Part shown: positions 42,497 through 52,445 of the stretch, piece by piece | Numbering within the stretch: position 1 is the stretch's first letter | Layout of the letters: each line of letters begins with the position of its first letter | Origin: Fodinibius salipaludis | Lineage (GTDB): Bacteria > Bacteroidota > Rhodothermia > Balneolales > Balneolaceae | Assembly: GCF_002287075.1 (NCBI RefSeq) | Contig: NZ_NSKE01000005.1 | Span: forward strand, 62,001-126,000 | Direction: 5' to 3' | Length of the DNA stretch: 64,000 nt | The notes under the pieces: model-generated | Databases searched by the model: none | Seen by the model: the letters and a program-made list of their open reading frames with translations, nothing else | What the model was told of the DNA's origin: nothing | Made by a program: the position numbers and the translations under genes

Positions 42497-44479
42497 TTAC
42501 TGCCCTTTTTCCTGGTTCTGAAACCGTCGCAGCAGTCGTCCTAAAAATTTATCGGCATAAACCTTGTTGATGTGGTCCATATCAGCCAGCAACACCAACC
42601 GTTCTTTGCTCCGTGAAAAAGCTACGTTTAACAACCGGGGTACTGCCAATCCATTTTTGTCCTCATCAAACGGACGCACCGAATAATGTCGCCGCCGACC
42701 ATACTGTTGCTCACCGCTCATCACCGTGTCAAAAATAATAACATCCTTTTCACGTCCCTGAAACGTGTGAATAGTCCCCACCTCAATCATCCCAAAATCG
42801 TTTTCGTACAGTTCATTACGAATGTCATAAACTGTACTTCGAAACGGCACAATAATCCCGATTTCTTCCACCGGCACCTGATTCTTCAGTACCAACCGCC
42901 TCACCATTTTAATCAAAATATGACTGTGCACCTCGTTAACCGGACTAAATCCACGGCCCTCATCTTTTTGTGTTAGCACCGGACCATATTTTTGACTGTC
43001 AATCACATTAACCGTGGGTGCACTACTCTCTTGCGGAGTTATAGCGGGATCTAAATCCTGATCTGCTTCTGCCGTTTTCAAACGTCCTTCGTAAAAGACC
43101 GTACTCAACACTTCGGCCAAATCTTCATTAAGCCGGTATTGGGTGTCATAAAAAGTAGTAAGCGGACGATTTTGATCGTGCCATTCAAAAAGATCTTCTG
43201 TAGTATCAGCACTCGAAGCAAATGTAAAAATATCCTCCTCCAAAAATTTCCGAGCATGTGCATCGTCCGTCAACGCAATAGGCGGCAACTGCATAGGGTC
43301 ACCTACAACTACAACATGCGACTTTGCCTTTGCAGCAAGTACCATCAAATATGGCAAGTTTGCCATCGAAGCCTCATCAATCACAACCGCATCAAACGTT
43401 TGTCCATCAAAGAGATCTGAAGTACAGACCTTAGCCAAAGTAGTAGCCACAAGTTGCTTTCTTTCCAACTCAACCCGCTCATTCACGGTGATCAAACGAT
43501 CGATTTTCTCTTCCAGGGCCGCCTCTCCACCATGTTCATCTACACGTTCGCCCAGCATGTTGATACGCTCCTCCAATTCTTCGGGTACACTTTCACCATG
43601 CTCTATCAGGTTGTCAATCTCCTTTTGCAGCTTCTGATATTCACCCAACAGGTTATCTAAATTACCCGCTTTTTCCTTACCCTCCTGTTTCTTTTGCTCT
43701 ACATGTTGATCAAAAATCACATTCGCCAGGCGATCACTATCCAAAGCCATCTCTCCAAATCGTGTAACCTTTTCTTCGAGATGCTCTTTCTCTACAGATG
43801 TCAGTGCCTGCAATGCACTCAACAGTCCCACATCCACCGCCCGATTCGTATTGGCTGCAAAAAGCACGCGCTTACCCTTAATTAGATAATTGGCAATCAT
43901 AAATCCCAGCGTAGAGGTCTTGCCTGTACCCGGCGGTCCCCACACGTAGAGTACTTCATTTTGCAAAGACTTTATAAGCGATTCGTGCTGGGATTCATTA
44001 CGTCTGCTGTCATCGAGCACGCGGGTATTTTCATCATAATTGTGGTGTTTATCCGGGTCAGGATAAAATAGGCGCCCCATCCGTTTTCGGGCTTCTTTAT
44101 CTTTCGATTCGAGCAGATTCTCCAATTCCATGCGAAGACGTCGCAATACAAAATCATTTTCCCATTCCAGCTGTACCTTGGGCAAAGTGGATCCAAAATT
44201 ATGAGGAAAGTCCAGCACTACTTTTTCATCCTCTACAGAAACCGGGTATAATTCCAGCTCATCCTCATGATCCTCCATCTCTCCTTTAATAACTTCTGCA
44301 AAACGAAGGGAAGTATTACGGGATTCGAACTCGTAATAAAAAGCATTGGGGGGATGGTCATCGCGCCGCTTACCGTCAAACAAAACATCTCGGGCCGGCT
44401 TCTCGCGTACCGTTTCTATCTCCGAGGACACCGCCTCAATAGCACGTGTTAACAGCTTTTTTATTTTCTTGTCAGACAA
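42497..44479 (-). CDS. superfamily 1 DNA/RNA helicase (DNA2/NAM7 type)
   Basis: A 660-aa Upf1/DNA2-like SF1B helicase. Walker A (GPPGTGKTS) lies at about 183-191. Walker B is VVIDEASMAN, the Gln/Arg motifs are VVVGDPMQLPP and DTQYRLNE, and the C-terminal ATPase half has GTIHTFQGREKDVIIFD and NVAFSRSKERLVLL. A coiled-coil insertion sits between motifs Ia and II (residues about 250-325, KEGKEKAGNLDNLLG). No nuclease domain is present. The likely start is a TTG at 44479; no ATG occurs before residue 60. It directly abuts a 7-bp minisatellite with no Shine-Dalgarno sequence, so start and expression are uncertain. The gene follows a GntR gene. Confidence 0.88.
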   Translation of the reverse strand: MSDKKIKKLLTRAIEAVSSEIETVREKPARDVLFDGKRRDDHPPNAFYYEFESRNTSLRFAEVIKGEMEDHEDELELYPVSVEDEKVVLDFPHNFGSTLPKVQLEWENDFVLRRLRMELENLLESKDKEARKRMGRLFYPDPDKHHNYDENTRVLDDSRRNESQHESLIKSLQNEVLYVWGPPGTGKTSTLGFMIANYLIKGKRVLFAANTNRAVDVGLLSALQALTSVEKEHLEEKVTRFGEMALDSDRLANVIFDQHVEQKKQEGKEKAGNLDNLLGEYQKLQKEIDNLIEHGESVPEELEERINMLGERVDEHGGEAALEEKIDRLITVNERVELERKQLVATTLAKVCTSDLFDGQTFDAVVIDEASMANLPYLMVLAAKAKSHVVVVGDPMQLPPIALTDDAHARKFLEEDIFTFASSADTTEDLFEWHDQNRPLTTFYDTQYRLNEDLAEVLSTVFYEGRLKTAEADQDLDPAITPQESSAPTVNVIDSQKYGPVLTQKDEGRGFSPVNEVHSHILIKMVRRLVLKNQVPVEEIGIIVPFRSTVYDIRNELYENDFGMIEVGTIHTFQGREKDVIIFDTVMSGEQQYGRRRHYSVRPFDEDKNGLAVPRLLNVAFSRSKERLVLLADMDHINKVYADKFLGRLLRRFQNQEKGQ

Positions 44480-44480
44480 C

Positions 44481-44574
44481 TGGTTACTGGTTACTGGTTA
44501 CTGGTTACTGGTTACTGGTTACTGGTTACTGGTTACTGGTTACTGGTTACTGGTTACTGGTTACTGGTTACTGG
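44481..44574. repeat. 7-bp minisatellite, 13.4 copies
   Basis: Unit TGGTTAC repeated without error from 44481 to 44574. It lies between the GntR gene and the helicase and ends 1 base before the helicase start codon. On the minus strand every reading frame meets TAA within 21 bases. On the plus strand all frames are open and one encodes a WLLVTGY heptapeptide, which is a by-product. Copy number is likely to vary by slippage. Confidence 0.9.
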
Positions 44575-44632
44575 AAGTTGAAAATAGGACACTAATAGTC
44601 AAACACTTATAACATTCCTAATTCTTCATTGC

Positions 44633-45559
44633 TTATTGGTCCCAAAGCTCAGCCCGAATGGTATCGGCGCTCTGCTCCGAAATGCTGTATCTTAACATAA
44701 TGCGTCGTCGCTCGGGAATCTTTTTCTCTACCAGCTTAGCACTTTCCAAGGTATACAAAATCAAGTCGGTTTCTCGGACAAAAAGAGGCAATGATTCTCC
44801 ATACGTAGCTCCCGCCACAAATGATCCCCCAAACTTAATACTCGTTTTCAGTTCATCAATAATTTTAGGAATTGACTGATCATCTGCCGTTACCAAACCA
44901 ATCGTATCAATAGCCGCACGATCTACTATCGACAGCAACGTATCCGGATTTATACTGTAAACAATAGGCAACAGACGACCCTTTTCAGCAAATCCGCGGA
45001 ACTTATTGACCAGCTGTATCGGCACAAAAAGGGCATCAAACTTGACTGTTTCATTATACTGATTGGCGTTTAAAATTTTACTGCGGACACCCACTTCCTG
45101 TTTTATTGCATCAGCCAGCATGCGTCCCAGCTCATTCGTTTCACCGATACTGGCACAGCTTTCAATACGATCGGGCCAATCCATAAAACTAAGCTGCTCC
45201 TGGAAAAGCTCATCTATTTCTGATTCATCCAGTCCATAACCAATCAGCTCTTCCAAAAGCTTACGCATTTTATCGGCGCCGATTTCGAGGCGATCAGCCT
45301 TATCAAGATTGGTATTCTGCCGTTCCACGATAAAACCCTTCCCCCGCTCTCCGCGAATAAGGCCCTCATCCGCTAAAATATGATACGCTTTGCGCACGGT
45401 ATGAAAACTCGACTCCAGCTGTTGCCCCAGCTCCCGGGTAGACGGTAAGGTCTCTCCCACCTGGAATTGCTTGGTGGCAATCATCAGCCGGATGCGATCA
45501 GCAATATATTTGGCAGAGGTTTTCAAAGGATCTGGAATGCATTGACAATTAACGCACAA
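44633..45559 (-). CDS. GntR family transcriptional regulator
   Basis: A 308-aa regulator. The winged HTH occupies about residues 12-80: ADRIRLMIATKQFQVGETLP, STRELGQQLESSFHTVRKAY, LADEGLIRGERGKGFIV. The C-terminal part (about 90-308) is a periplasmic-binding-like effector domain with no aminotransferase signature (ISKVLDDSQ-type residues absent; IIDELKTSIKFGGSFVAGAT present). The start at 45559 is a TTG; no strong Shine-Dalgarno is seen, and a TTG 11 codons later would also serve. It sits upstream of the helicase gene in the same direction. Its target is unknown. Confidence 0.85.
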   Translation of the reverse strand: MCVNCQCIPDPLKTSAKYIADRIRLMIATKQFQVGETLPSTRELGQQLESSFHTVRKAYHILADEGLIRGERGKGFIVERQNTNLDKADRLEIGADKMRKLLEELIGYGLDESEIDELFQEQLSFMDWPDRIESCASIGETNELGRMLADAIKQEVGVRSKILNANQYNETVKFDALFVPIQLVNKFRGFAEKGRLLPIVYSINPDTLLSIVDRAAIDTIGLVTADDQSIPKIIDELKTSIKFGGSFVAGATYGESLPLFVRETDLILYTLESAKLVEKKIPERRRIMLRYSISEQSADTIRAELWDQ

Positions 45560-45606
45560 AAGATAGGTGTTTCAATACTCTTTCTCATTGATGATTTCAA
45601 ATAAAA

Positions 45607-45637
45607 AAGGTCTGCTCCCAAAATAGGAACAGACCTT
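45607..45637 (-). terminator. rho-independent terminator of the TonB-receptor operon
   Basis: Stem AAGGTCTG (45607-45614) with CAGACCTT (45630-45637) plus an inner TCC/GGA pairing, followed on the minus strand by a T run. It lies about 20 bases after the TonB receptor stop and marks the end of the eight-gene operon. Confidence 0.85.
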
Positions 45638-45658
45638 TAAGGCTATAATTTACCGGAT

Positions 45659-48130
45659 TTAGAACTGTAATCCATCAAAATCAAACTGCACCGACAACCA
45701 GAATGTACGACCCATTGGAGCAGTACCCAGCAGATCCACATTTTCGGTATCCAGCAAATTATTAACACTTCCCTTAACCGTAAAACCGGTATCCATGATA
45801 TCAAAGCCGGCACTTACGTCAAGCTCAAACTTAGACGGAAGCTCTGCTTTGTTATTGGGATTGTTGTCATCATCTAACAATACATCACTATTCCAATATC
45901 CCGAAACATACTGGTAGCTATCGCGCCAGCGCCCGTTTACCTTCACAAACGGTTCAGTAAATGTTGATGAAGTAAAGAAGTCTTTAGCAGTAAAACCTCC
46001 CTTCACTTTTACCGGCGGGGTATTAAGCGGAAGATCTGATCTTCCCAGCTCTTTAGTGAAACTGGCAAGCTTAATGGCAGACATACTTGCATTCATGCTA
46101 TACCGATCGTTAAAGTAATAATTAAGCCCTACATCCATACCCTGCACTTCCGCCTCACCGTAATTAACGTAGGTTTGAACAGCTGTAAAATTACTGTTGG
46201 GTGCCTCCACCTCACTGCCATTTTGATAGGCAATAGTATTAGCACCGTCGGCAATAATCTGCGTGCCAATAAAATTTTTATACCATGAGTAATACCCGAC
46301 GATATCGACAAATAATTTTTGTCCCCAAACCCCTTTATAGCCTAACTCCGCTGAGTTAACTTCTTCAGGTTCTACGGGATTAATCGTACCAGCAACACTT
46401 CCAGATGGATCCTGTATCGTATATCCCTCTGAGTTACCTTTGATCAATAATGCATAATTTGGACCAAGAGCATTAGCTACCGGTATAAAAGCATGACTTT
46501 GCAAGATAGTGGGCGATGTAAATGCTCGGTTGTAAGTAGCTCTTACATTGTGCCCGTCCGCAACCGTATAAACAACCGATCCCTTGGGACTAAACTGCAT
46601 ATCATAGTCCGTATTCTCATCTACGCGAGCAGCTGCAACCAATTCTAATTTATCCGGCACCACATCATATCCCAACTGGGCGTAACCGCCAAACAATTCT
46701 CGACTGATGTCTTTATCACCGGCATCGTCAAGATAGGTTCCTCCAGATTCCGGCAGCATATTCCGATAATTAAGCCCAGTTACCAGATCCAGGTCACCAA
46801 ACGTATTGTTATATTGCAACTCCGAATCATAAATCTTGGTGTCATCAACAAAGGCAACGCTCTCACGAATATCACCCAGCGGGATTTGACTCAGCGGAAC
46901 CCCCTGATTTACTAACGCCTGAACAGCGGTAACTACTTGGTTTAACTGATAACTGCCGGCCTCATTTCCATTTCGCGTAACCTGGGCATACCAGTGATTA
47001 TTACTTGCCGTAAGTGACTGGTAATTAACCTTCCAGTCCTCAATACGATTACGTCCATTCGCCGTCAAAGAAAACTGACTCGTAGATGACCAACCGTATT
47101 TCCCGGAGACCGTCCATCCGCCAAGTTTATAATAGAGCGACCCATTTATCTTTTTGGCACCCACGTCGTAATCTTCAACTACATCCGCTTCAAAAATATT
47201 ACTGGGATCGCTTGTGTCCGTAACATCCGTCCGATAAAAATGAAGATTATCTTCACGCTGAGGTTTAAAATCCTCCGCTTCCATATATTGACCGGTAACT
47301 TTCCAGCCAAACTTATCGTTCACCGTTCCGGCGGCACGAAATGTAAAATCAGCCAAACTCTGATTACCTACCCTTGAAGAAACAGTCACTCCCGAATCAT
47401 CCCACGGATCTTTGGTCGTAATGTTGATTACACCCGACCCCGAATTTGGTCCGTACAAAGCAGAAGCCGGACCTAATACAACCTCCATATTTTTTACATC
47501 AATCTTACTGGCCGGCAAAAAGTTACCCTGCGGCAAACCGGTTGCTCCAAGTGTTGCCAAGCGTCCGTCAATCATAAACAATAGTCGTGTATTGAAACTG
47601 CTATTAAATCCCCGTGCAGAAATAAGCTGCGTATTTATACCGGCATTACTGTAATTTACCCCCTTAAGATTTGACAGCGACGACATAAACGTAGACCCAC
47701 CCGACATTTCCAGGTCCTCGGGCGATACTCTTTCAATCGTGGTAGGCGATTCCAACAGCTTCTCAGGACGTCGCGAACCCGTCACCACAACCTCGTTGCC
47801 CTGCCATACGGTTTCCTGCATCTGTATATTATGCGTTAGCGATGCTCCCGCTTCAACCGTAATCTGCTCACTCAGATAATCAGAAAATCCTAAATACGTA
47901 GCCTTTACTCGGTACGTACCCGGCTCAAGTCCACTGATCTCATATTGTCCATTGGGGCCTGTTGCTGCCCCTTGGTTTGTACCCACAATAGATACATTCA
48001 CCCCGGGCATTGTTTCCCCTGTTTCCTGATTAGTTGCCGTACCTTCTATAGTCCCTGTATTTTGCGCCATTGCTCCCATCACCGAGAACAACAAAAAGCA
48101 AAACACTGCTATTATTGATTGTATTTTCAT
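45659..48130 (-). CDS. TonB-dependent receptor with carboxypeptidase-regulatory domain
   Basis: An 823-aa outer-membrane receptor. A signal peptide (residues 1-22, ending GAMAQ) is followed by a CarboxypepD-reg beta sandwich (about 25-105, MPGVNVSIVGTNQGAATGPN), a TonB-box-like segment (GNEVVVTGSRRPEKLLESP), the plug (about 115-225, MEVVLGPASALYGPNSGSG) and a 22-strand barrel to the terminal aromatic FQF-type residue (LSVQFDFDGLQF). It is not accompanied by SusD, so it is of the vitamin/siderophore/small-molecule type. It is the last gene of the operon and presumably imports the substrate for the enzymes encoded upstream. Confidence 0.92.
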   Translation of the reverse strand: MKIQSIIAVFCFLLFSVMGAMAQNTGTIEGTATNQETGETMPGVNVSIVGTNQGAATGPNGQYEISGLEPGTYRVKATYLGFSDYLSEQITVEAGASLTHNIQMQETVWQGNEVVVTGSRRPEKLLESPTTIERVSPEDLEMSGGSTFMSSLSNLKGVNYSNAGINTQLISARGFNSSFNTRLLFMIDGRLATLGATGLPQGNFLPASKIDVKNMEVVLGPASALYGPNSGSGVINITTKDPWDDSGVTVSSRVGNQSLADFTFRAAGTVNDKFGWKVTGQYMEAEDFKPQREDNLHFYRTDVTDTSDPSNIFEADVVEDYDVGAKKINGSLYYKLGGWTVSGKYGWSSTSQFSLTANGRNRIEDWKVNYQSLTASNNHWYAQVTRNGNEAGSYQLNQVVTAVQALVNQGVPLSQIPLGDIRESVAFVDDTKIYDSELQYNNTFGDLDLVTGLNYRNMLPESGGTYLDDAGDKDISRELFGGYAQLGYDVVPDKLELVAAARVDENTDYDMQFSPKGSVVYTVADGHNVRATYNRAFTSPTILQSHAFIPVANALGPNYALLIKGNSEGYTIQDPSGSVAGTINPVEPEEVNSAELGYKGVWGQKLFVDIVGYYSWYKNFIGTQIIADGANTIAYQNGSEVEAPNSNFTAVQTYVNYGEAEVQGMDVGLNYYFNDRYSMNASMSAIKLASFTKELGRSDLPLNTPPVKVKGGFTAKDFFTSSTFTEPFVKVNGRWRDSYQYVSGYWNSDVLLDDDNNPNNKAELPSKFELDVSAGFDIMDTGFTVKGSVNNLLDTENVDLLGTAPMGRTFWLSVQFDFDGLQF

Positions 48131-48237
48131 ATGTACTCCCCTTTTTGTTGGGATTTATTATTAAGGTTAAACATCCGACTAATTTATTTTTATGACTATC
48201 AAAGTTTTTAAATTTTTCAAATACTATCGATAAAAAA

Positions 48238-49314
48238 TTATTGGCTACTGTTTTTTTGAAGATGATCCGAGAGTGCTTGTTTTGTTAACGTAGGCTTTTC
48301 AATAAATGGCGTATGCCCGCAATCCTTTATGTGCTCACGAAAAACCTTCCCTCCTTTCGACTGATATTCAGCAAGGCTAAATTCAATTTGTAATGTCATT
48401 GGCTGCGGCGGGTACTTTGCTTCTCCGGGCCAACCTTCCCGCAAACTCATCTTCCCCTGGTATCCCGGGTCCGAAAAAGAAGTATCCGAAATAATATGGT
48501 CATCTACCCCATGTACCCACAGCAGCGGAGGTTTCGGTTCCGTATTCAAAAAGTCATTCAGCAACGCCTGGTTATACTTCGGCGAAAGCGCATTCACCGG
48601 ACCGTACCTGCCCGGGGCAACACCCGGCCAATACTTCGACTGCTTGTAATCTCCGGGATAATATTTTTCTCCGGTATGAATTTGCAGCATTGCCGTAAGA
48701 ATATCCTCTTCACGATCTGCATGGAACCCTTCTTTCCAAAAAAGTCGATTCATCATATTTCTGGGGGAATATAGCGGGTGATCAGTCGAACGATCCCCTG
48801 CTTTTAACCGATCAGCAAATGCATCCACAACTATTCCTCCACCCGAACCTGAATAATCAGGATTATTCGCCTTACCCTGCTCGCCGTGAATGCCTCCAAA
48901 TCCCATCGGCGGACCGGGCGAAATGAGCGTTACCGTTTCAATATCTGTAGCATGCCGGGCAATGAGCCCCCAGCAGATAAATCCACCCAGCGAATGTCCC
49001 ACAAGATGAAACGGAGGGAGATCCAATTTTTTAATTAATGCAGTTATATCATCCAGCCAATCCTCGATACCTCGAGTTGCATCGATAATCTGCTTTTCAG
49101 TGTCCCCAAAACCACGTAAATCGGGCGCAATGCAATAAAACTCATCCGAAAATTGCAGCATAAACTCCTCCCATATGGTGGAAGTGCACGTATTGCCGTG
49201 CAAAAATAGCATCGGCGTATTATGCTTATTACCTGCCCTAAGCAGATGCATGCGCAGCCGACCGATCTCTACAAACTGCGACGATATTCCGGACAAATGA
49301 TTGATCTTACTCAT
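48238..49314 (-). CDS. alpha/beta hydrolase (operon gene 7)
   Basis: A 358-aa alpha/beta-fold hydrolase from the ATG at 49314. A longer frame to 49374 would overlap the acyl-CoA ligase gene by 68 bases; the chosen start overlaps by 8. The oxyanion strand is PMLFLHGNTCTSTIWEEF. The nucleophile elbow GHSLGG has Ser at about 106, and the catalytic His is in KDCGHTPFIEKP near the end. No signal peptide is seen, so it is cytoplasmic. Together with the ligase, with which it is translationally coupled, it may hydrolyse an ester, lactone or thioester of the imported compound. Confidence 0.85.
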   Translation of the reverse strand: MSKINHLSGISSQFVEIGRLRMHLLRAGNKHNTPMLFLHGNTCTSTIWEEFMLQFSDEFYCIAPDLRGFGDTEKQIIDATRGIEDWLDDITALIKKLDLPPFHLVGHSLGGFICWGLIARHATDIETVTLISPGPPMGFGGIHGEQGKANNPDYSGSGGGIVVDAFADRLKAGDRSTDHPLYSPRNMMNRLFWKEGFHADREEDILTAMLQIHTGEKYYPGDYKQSKYWPGVAPGRYGPVNALSPKYNQALLNDFLNTEPKPPLLWVHGVDDHIISDTSFSDPGYQGKMSLREGWPGEAKYPPQPMTLQIEFSLAEYQSKGGKVFREHIKDCGHTPFIEKPTLTKQALSDHLQKNSSQ

Positions 49315-50797
49315 TCGATAGCTTTTTAAATTCTTCTTCAAGGTCACGCTTCTGAATCTTATTTGAATCTCCAACCGGCAGCGAATCCCTAAAAAATATG
49401 TGTTTCGGCGTCTGATATCCCGCCAGATGCTTCCGACAGTAACTTCGCAGTTCTTCTTTTGTCATAGAAAAACCATCGTTAATGACCACAAAAGCGCAAC
49501 CCGTTTCACCCCACTGCTCATCCGGCACCCCAATCACCGCTACTTGCGCAACAGCGTCATGTTCATAAATCACTTTCTCAACCTGCACGGGATATACATT
49601 CTCCCCTCCACTGATGTACATCTCTTTCTTGCGTCCCACCATGTAATAGTAGCCGTCCTCGTCGCACCGAAACAGGTCCCCAGTATGAACCCATCCATTA
49701 TCAATTGCTTCTTCGGTAGCCTCCGGGTTTTTCCAGTATCCAGCAAACACATGCGGACCTTTCATCAGCAGTTCGCCCACTTCTCCCTGTGGAACTTCCT
49801 CGTTATCATCATCCACAATTTTGACCCCGATGTGGAAATTTGGAAATCCAACCGATCCTTTCTTGCGGATAGCATCTCCGGCCGGTAATGAATAACAGTT
49901 GGGACCCGCCTCCGTCAACCCATACCCCTGACGAATGGGAATTCCTTTCTCTTTATATCGATTAATAGTTGGAATAGGACATGACTCTCCACCGCATATT
50001 GCAAACCGAACACTGCTTACATCCACTTCATCAAAATTGGGTTCCTCCATCATCATCCGCAGCATAGTAGGAATGCCAAATAGTATCGTAATAGCCTCTT
50101 CTTCGATAAGCTCATTACATTCAGCAGCATCAAACTCGGGCTGTAACACCAGCTTGCCACCGTGGTGGATGAGCGGGGTTAACAATACATGCCAGCCGCC
50201 GGTATGATAAAAAGGCGTGTTAACGAAAGCACAATCCTGGCCGGTAAGCTCAAGGCTGATTTCAGTATTGATGGAATTCCAGTGAATCTGTTGCCATGAG
50301 ATCATTGCTCCCTTTGATTTTCCCGTCGTACCTGAGGTGTATAAGATCATGGCAATGTCTTCGGCATCAGCCTCGTATAGTTCAGGATCGGGTTGAGAAT
50401 CATCCAAAACCTTTGTAATCAAACTAAACGAAATAGCTTTGGCAGCTCCCTCTTCCACAAAGGAAAACTCATCAGAACAAACAATCAGGTGAGGATCTGC
50501 ATCATCCAACAGTTCATTCAGTCCTGACTGTGGCAATCGATAATTTAACGGCACCATAACGGTTCCAACCTTGGCACAGGCAAAAAACAGGATCAGGTAT
50601 TCGATATTGTTTTTTGATACAACCGCCAACCGGTCTCCGGCTTCCAATCCACATTCCTGTTGTAGATATCCTGCCAAGCGGTTCGCTTTCTGATTTAGTT
50701 CCCGATAGGTATAACGTTTACCACCAACCGTATCAATCACTGCCTCTTTCTGCGGTGTATATCGTTCTCGTTTTTTTAGCCAGTTGTTATAATTCAT
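49307..50797 (-). CDS. AMP-forming acyl-CoA ligase
   Basis: A 496-aa ANL-superfamily enzyme that activates a carboxylic acid as acyl-AMP and then acyl-CoA. The P-loop is LYTSGTTGKSKGAMIS near 150-165. GYGLTEAGPNCY is the A5 motif, HTGDLFRCDEDGYYYMVGRK the A7-A8 motif with hinge, and the C-terminal lysine lies in DSNKIQKRDL. The length and overall pattern fit the medium/long-chain or aromatic acyl-CoA synthetases; substrate unknown. It is 3 bases from the SSS symporter gene upstream and overlaps the hydrolase downstream. Confidence 0.9.
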   Translation of the reverse strand: MNYNNWLKKRERYTPQKEAVIDTVGGKRYTYRELNQKANRLAGYLQQECGLEAGDRLAVVSKNNIEYLILFFACAKVGTVMVPLNYRLPQSGLNELLDDADPHLIVCSDEFSFVEEGAAKAISFSLITKVLDDSQPDPELYEADAEDIAMILYTSGTTGKSKGAMISWQQIHWNSINTEISLELTGQDCAFVNTPFYHTGGWHVLLTPLIHHGGKLVLQPEFDAAECNELIEEEAITILFGIPTMLRMMMEEPNFDEVDVSSVRFAICGGESCPIPTINRYKEKGIPIRQGYGLTEAGPNCYSLPAGDAIRKKGSVGFPNFHIGVKIVDDDNEEVPQGEVGELLMKGPHVFAGYWKNPEATEEAIDNGWVHTGDLFRCDEDGYYYMVGRKKEMYISGGENVYPVQVEKVIYEHDAVAQVAVIGVPDEQWGETGCAFVVINDGFSMTKEELRSYCRKHLAGYQTPKHIFFRDSLPVGDSNKIQKRDLEEEFKKLSNE

Positions 50798-50800
50798 AAT

Positions 50801-52351
50801 CTACACCGAAGCTGTTGCTTTGTCGTTATCACTTCGAAGTTTAATTCCTTTATTCTTTGCCGCATATATGACAAATCCTACCACTACTGCACTTGTAATA
50901 GCCAGTGCTGCTGCTACAGCCGGATTTTCACCGTCTGCCTCTGAAAACGGCACACGAATCTGTCCGTAGTACACCGTAAAATGAACGGTAACAGCTACAA
51001 GGGAAGCCCAAATAGGTGCTTCTTTGGGTACGTTCTTGAAAAACATGCCCATTAAAATAGGAACAAAAGCTGCTGAGAAGTAGGCGTACACTCCGTTTTG
51101 GGCAAAGATACCCACGCTTAACTTGGGATTGACCAGCTGTTGCCATGAAAGGAACACTGTAATGATGGCCATGGCTATAATTACAAAACGGTTGTATACC
51201 AACTTGGCAGGAAGTCCAAATATATCTTTTGCAAAAATTTCTTTCCCAAACAAGGGCTCGATAATATCATTGGTGATAGATGTGGAAAGTGATTGGATAA
51301 GACTTTCGAGGGTAGAAATACCGGCTGAAATCAATCCCAGCACAATAATAAGTGCAATCGCTACCGTAAACTCTTTCACTACATAGGCGGATACAATGCC
51401 ATCCATCGCAAGGGCTTCACCATCAACCGCTAAATCGGGAAAACTAATACGCGCATACAAACCCGCAATCACCACAAGGAAAAATAAAAACTGCGTAATG
51501 ATACCTACTACCAAGTAGCGGTTCACATCTTCTTCGCGATCCAAGAGAAGGGATTTTGTTAGAATATGTGGCTGACAAACGATGGCAATTCCCACAATAA
51601 ATGGAGCTATAAAGATCTCGAAGTAATCCCGAAACAGAAAGCTACTGTCGTTGGTCAGCTGGGTGAGCTTGGGATCAATCGTATTTAGCTTATCGATGAA
51701 ACCGGTTACACCATTGCTGAAATGATCATATCCTGATCCCAATAACATAATAGCCACAATTACCATAAGTATGGCCTGGATAGTATTGGTATACACCATG
51801 GAGTTTGCGCCACCGTACATCATGTATCCAAAAATAAAAATGACGATACCCAGCAGTACGTAAAATTCTCTTATGTTAAGGGTACTTGCCAATACTTTAG
51901 TGAGACCTACACAAATAAGTACGATAAAAGTAATGAGCAGCAGCGAAAGGAATCCGAAAAGAATTCCAAAGCGCCGACTATCATACATTTTCCGAATCCA
52001 ATCAGCCATGCTCAAAGCTTTGACGTTAGTTCCAAAATTCCGAAATCCCTTGGTAAAAAGAATTAGCGAACCCAATGTTGCCAATGGAAGCGCCAGGCCC
52101 ATAGCAATGACACCACTAAACCCATATAACGATACAAAGCCGGGATTAATAATAAACGTAGCTGCACTGGTGATGGAAGCTGCCAGTGAAAGCCCCACCG
52201 CAGTAGGCGAAAACAGCACGCTTCCCAAAGCATAATCATCCATCTCTTTCGTTTGGCCGGCACCCCGGATTACAAAATAGAGGATCACTCCTGCATAACA
52301 GAGAATAAGTATCCAACCTGCCGTTGCCATTGAGGATGAAGCTAATTCCAT
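50801..52351 (-). CDS. sodium:solute symporter (operon gene 5)
   Basis: A 516-aa SSS-family Na+ symporter with about 13 spans (GWILILCYAGVILYFVIRGA at the N-terminus). It differs clearly from the symporter at 22037-23572. The core has SITSAATFIINPGFV and YGGANSMVYTNTIQ, as in monocarboxylate, proline or pantothenate carriers. Because it is coupled to an acyl-CoA ligase gene by a 3-base gap, an organic acid is the most economical substrate. It is 94 bases downstream of the KAS III-like gene. Confidence 0.9.
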   Translation of the reverse strand: MELASSSMATAGWILILCYAGVILYFVIRGAGQTKEMDDYALGSVLFSPTAVGLSLAASITSAATFIINPGFVSLYGFSGVIAMGLALPLATLGSLILFTKGFRNFGTNVKALSMADWIRKMYDSRRFGILFGFLSLLLITFIVLICVGLTKVLASTLNIREFYVLLGIVIFIFGYMMYGGANSMVYTNTIQAILMVIVAIMLLGSGYDHFSNGVTGFIDKLNTIDPKLTQLTNDSSFLFRDYFEIFIAPFIVGIAIVCQPHILTKSLLLDREEDVNRYLVVGIITQFLFFLVVIAGLYARISFPDLAVDGEALAMDGIVSAYVVKEFTVAIALIIVLGLISAGISTLESLIQSLSTSITNDIIEPLFGKEIFAKDIFGLPAKLVYNRFVIIAMAIITVFLSWQQLVNPKLSVGIFAQNGVYAYFSAAFVPILMGMFFKNVPKEAPIWASLVAVTVHFTVYYGQIRVPFSEADGENPAVAAALAITSAVVVGFVIYAAKNKGIKLRSDNDKATASV

Positions 52352-52445
52352 CTGAATTGGTTTTTGCTTGTCATATTTGACTTATAGTTACGTGCGTGGC
52401 GACTTTATAAACTCTTAAAGGCTATATCCACTATTTTTTAACTCA

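Noticed and set aside
44317-44340. GGATTCGAACTC resembling a tRNA T-arm
   Set aside because: It is within the helicase coding sequence and no acceptor or anticodon stem surrounds it.
44481-44574. Possible CRISPR array
   Set aside because: The unit is 7 bases with no spacers; it is a simple minisatellite.
44346-44612. Plus-strand frame encoding WLLVTGY heptapeptide repeats
   Set aside because: It is the forced translation of the 7-bp minisatellite, antisense to the helicase start, without domain or ribosome site.
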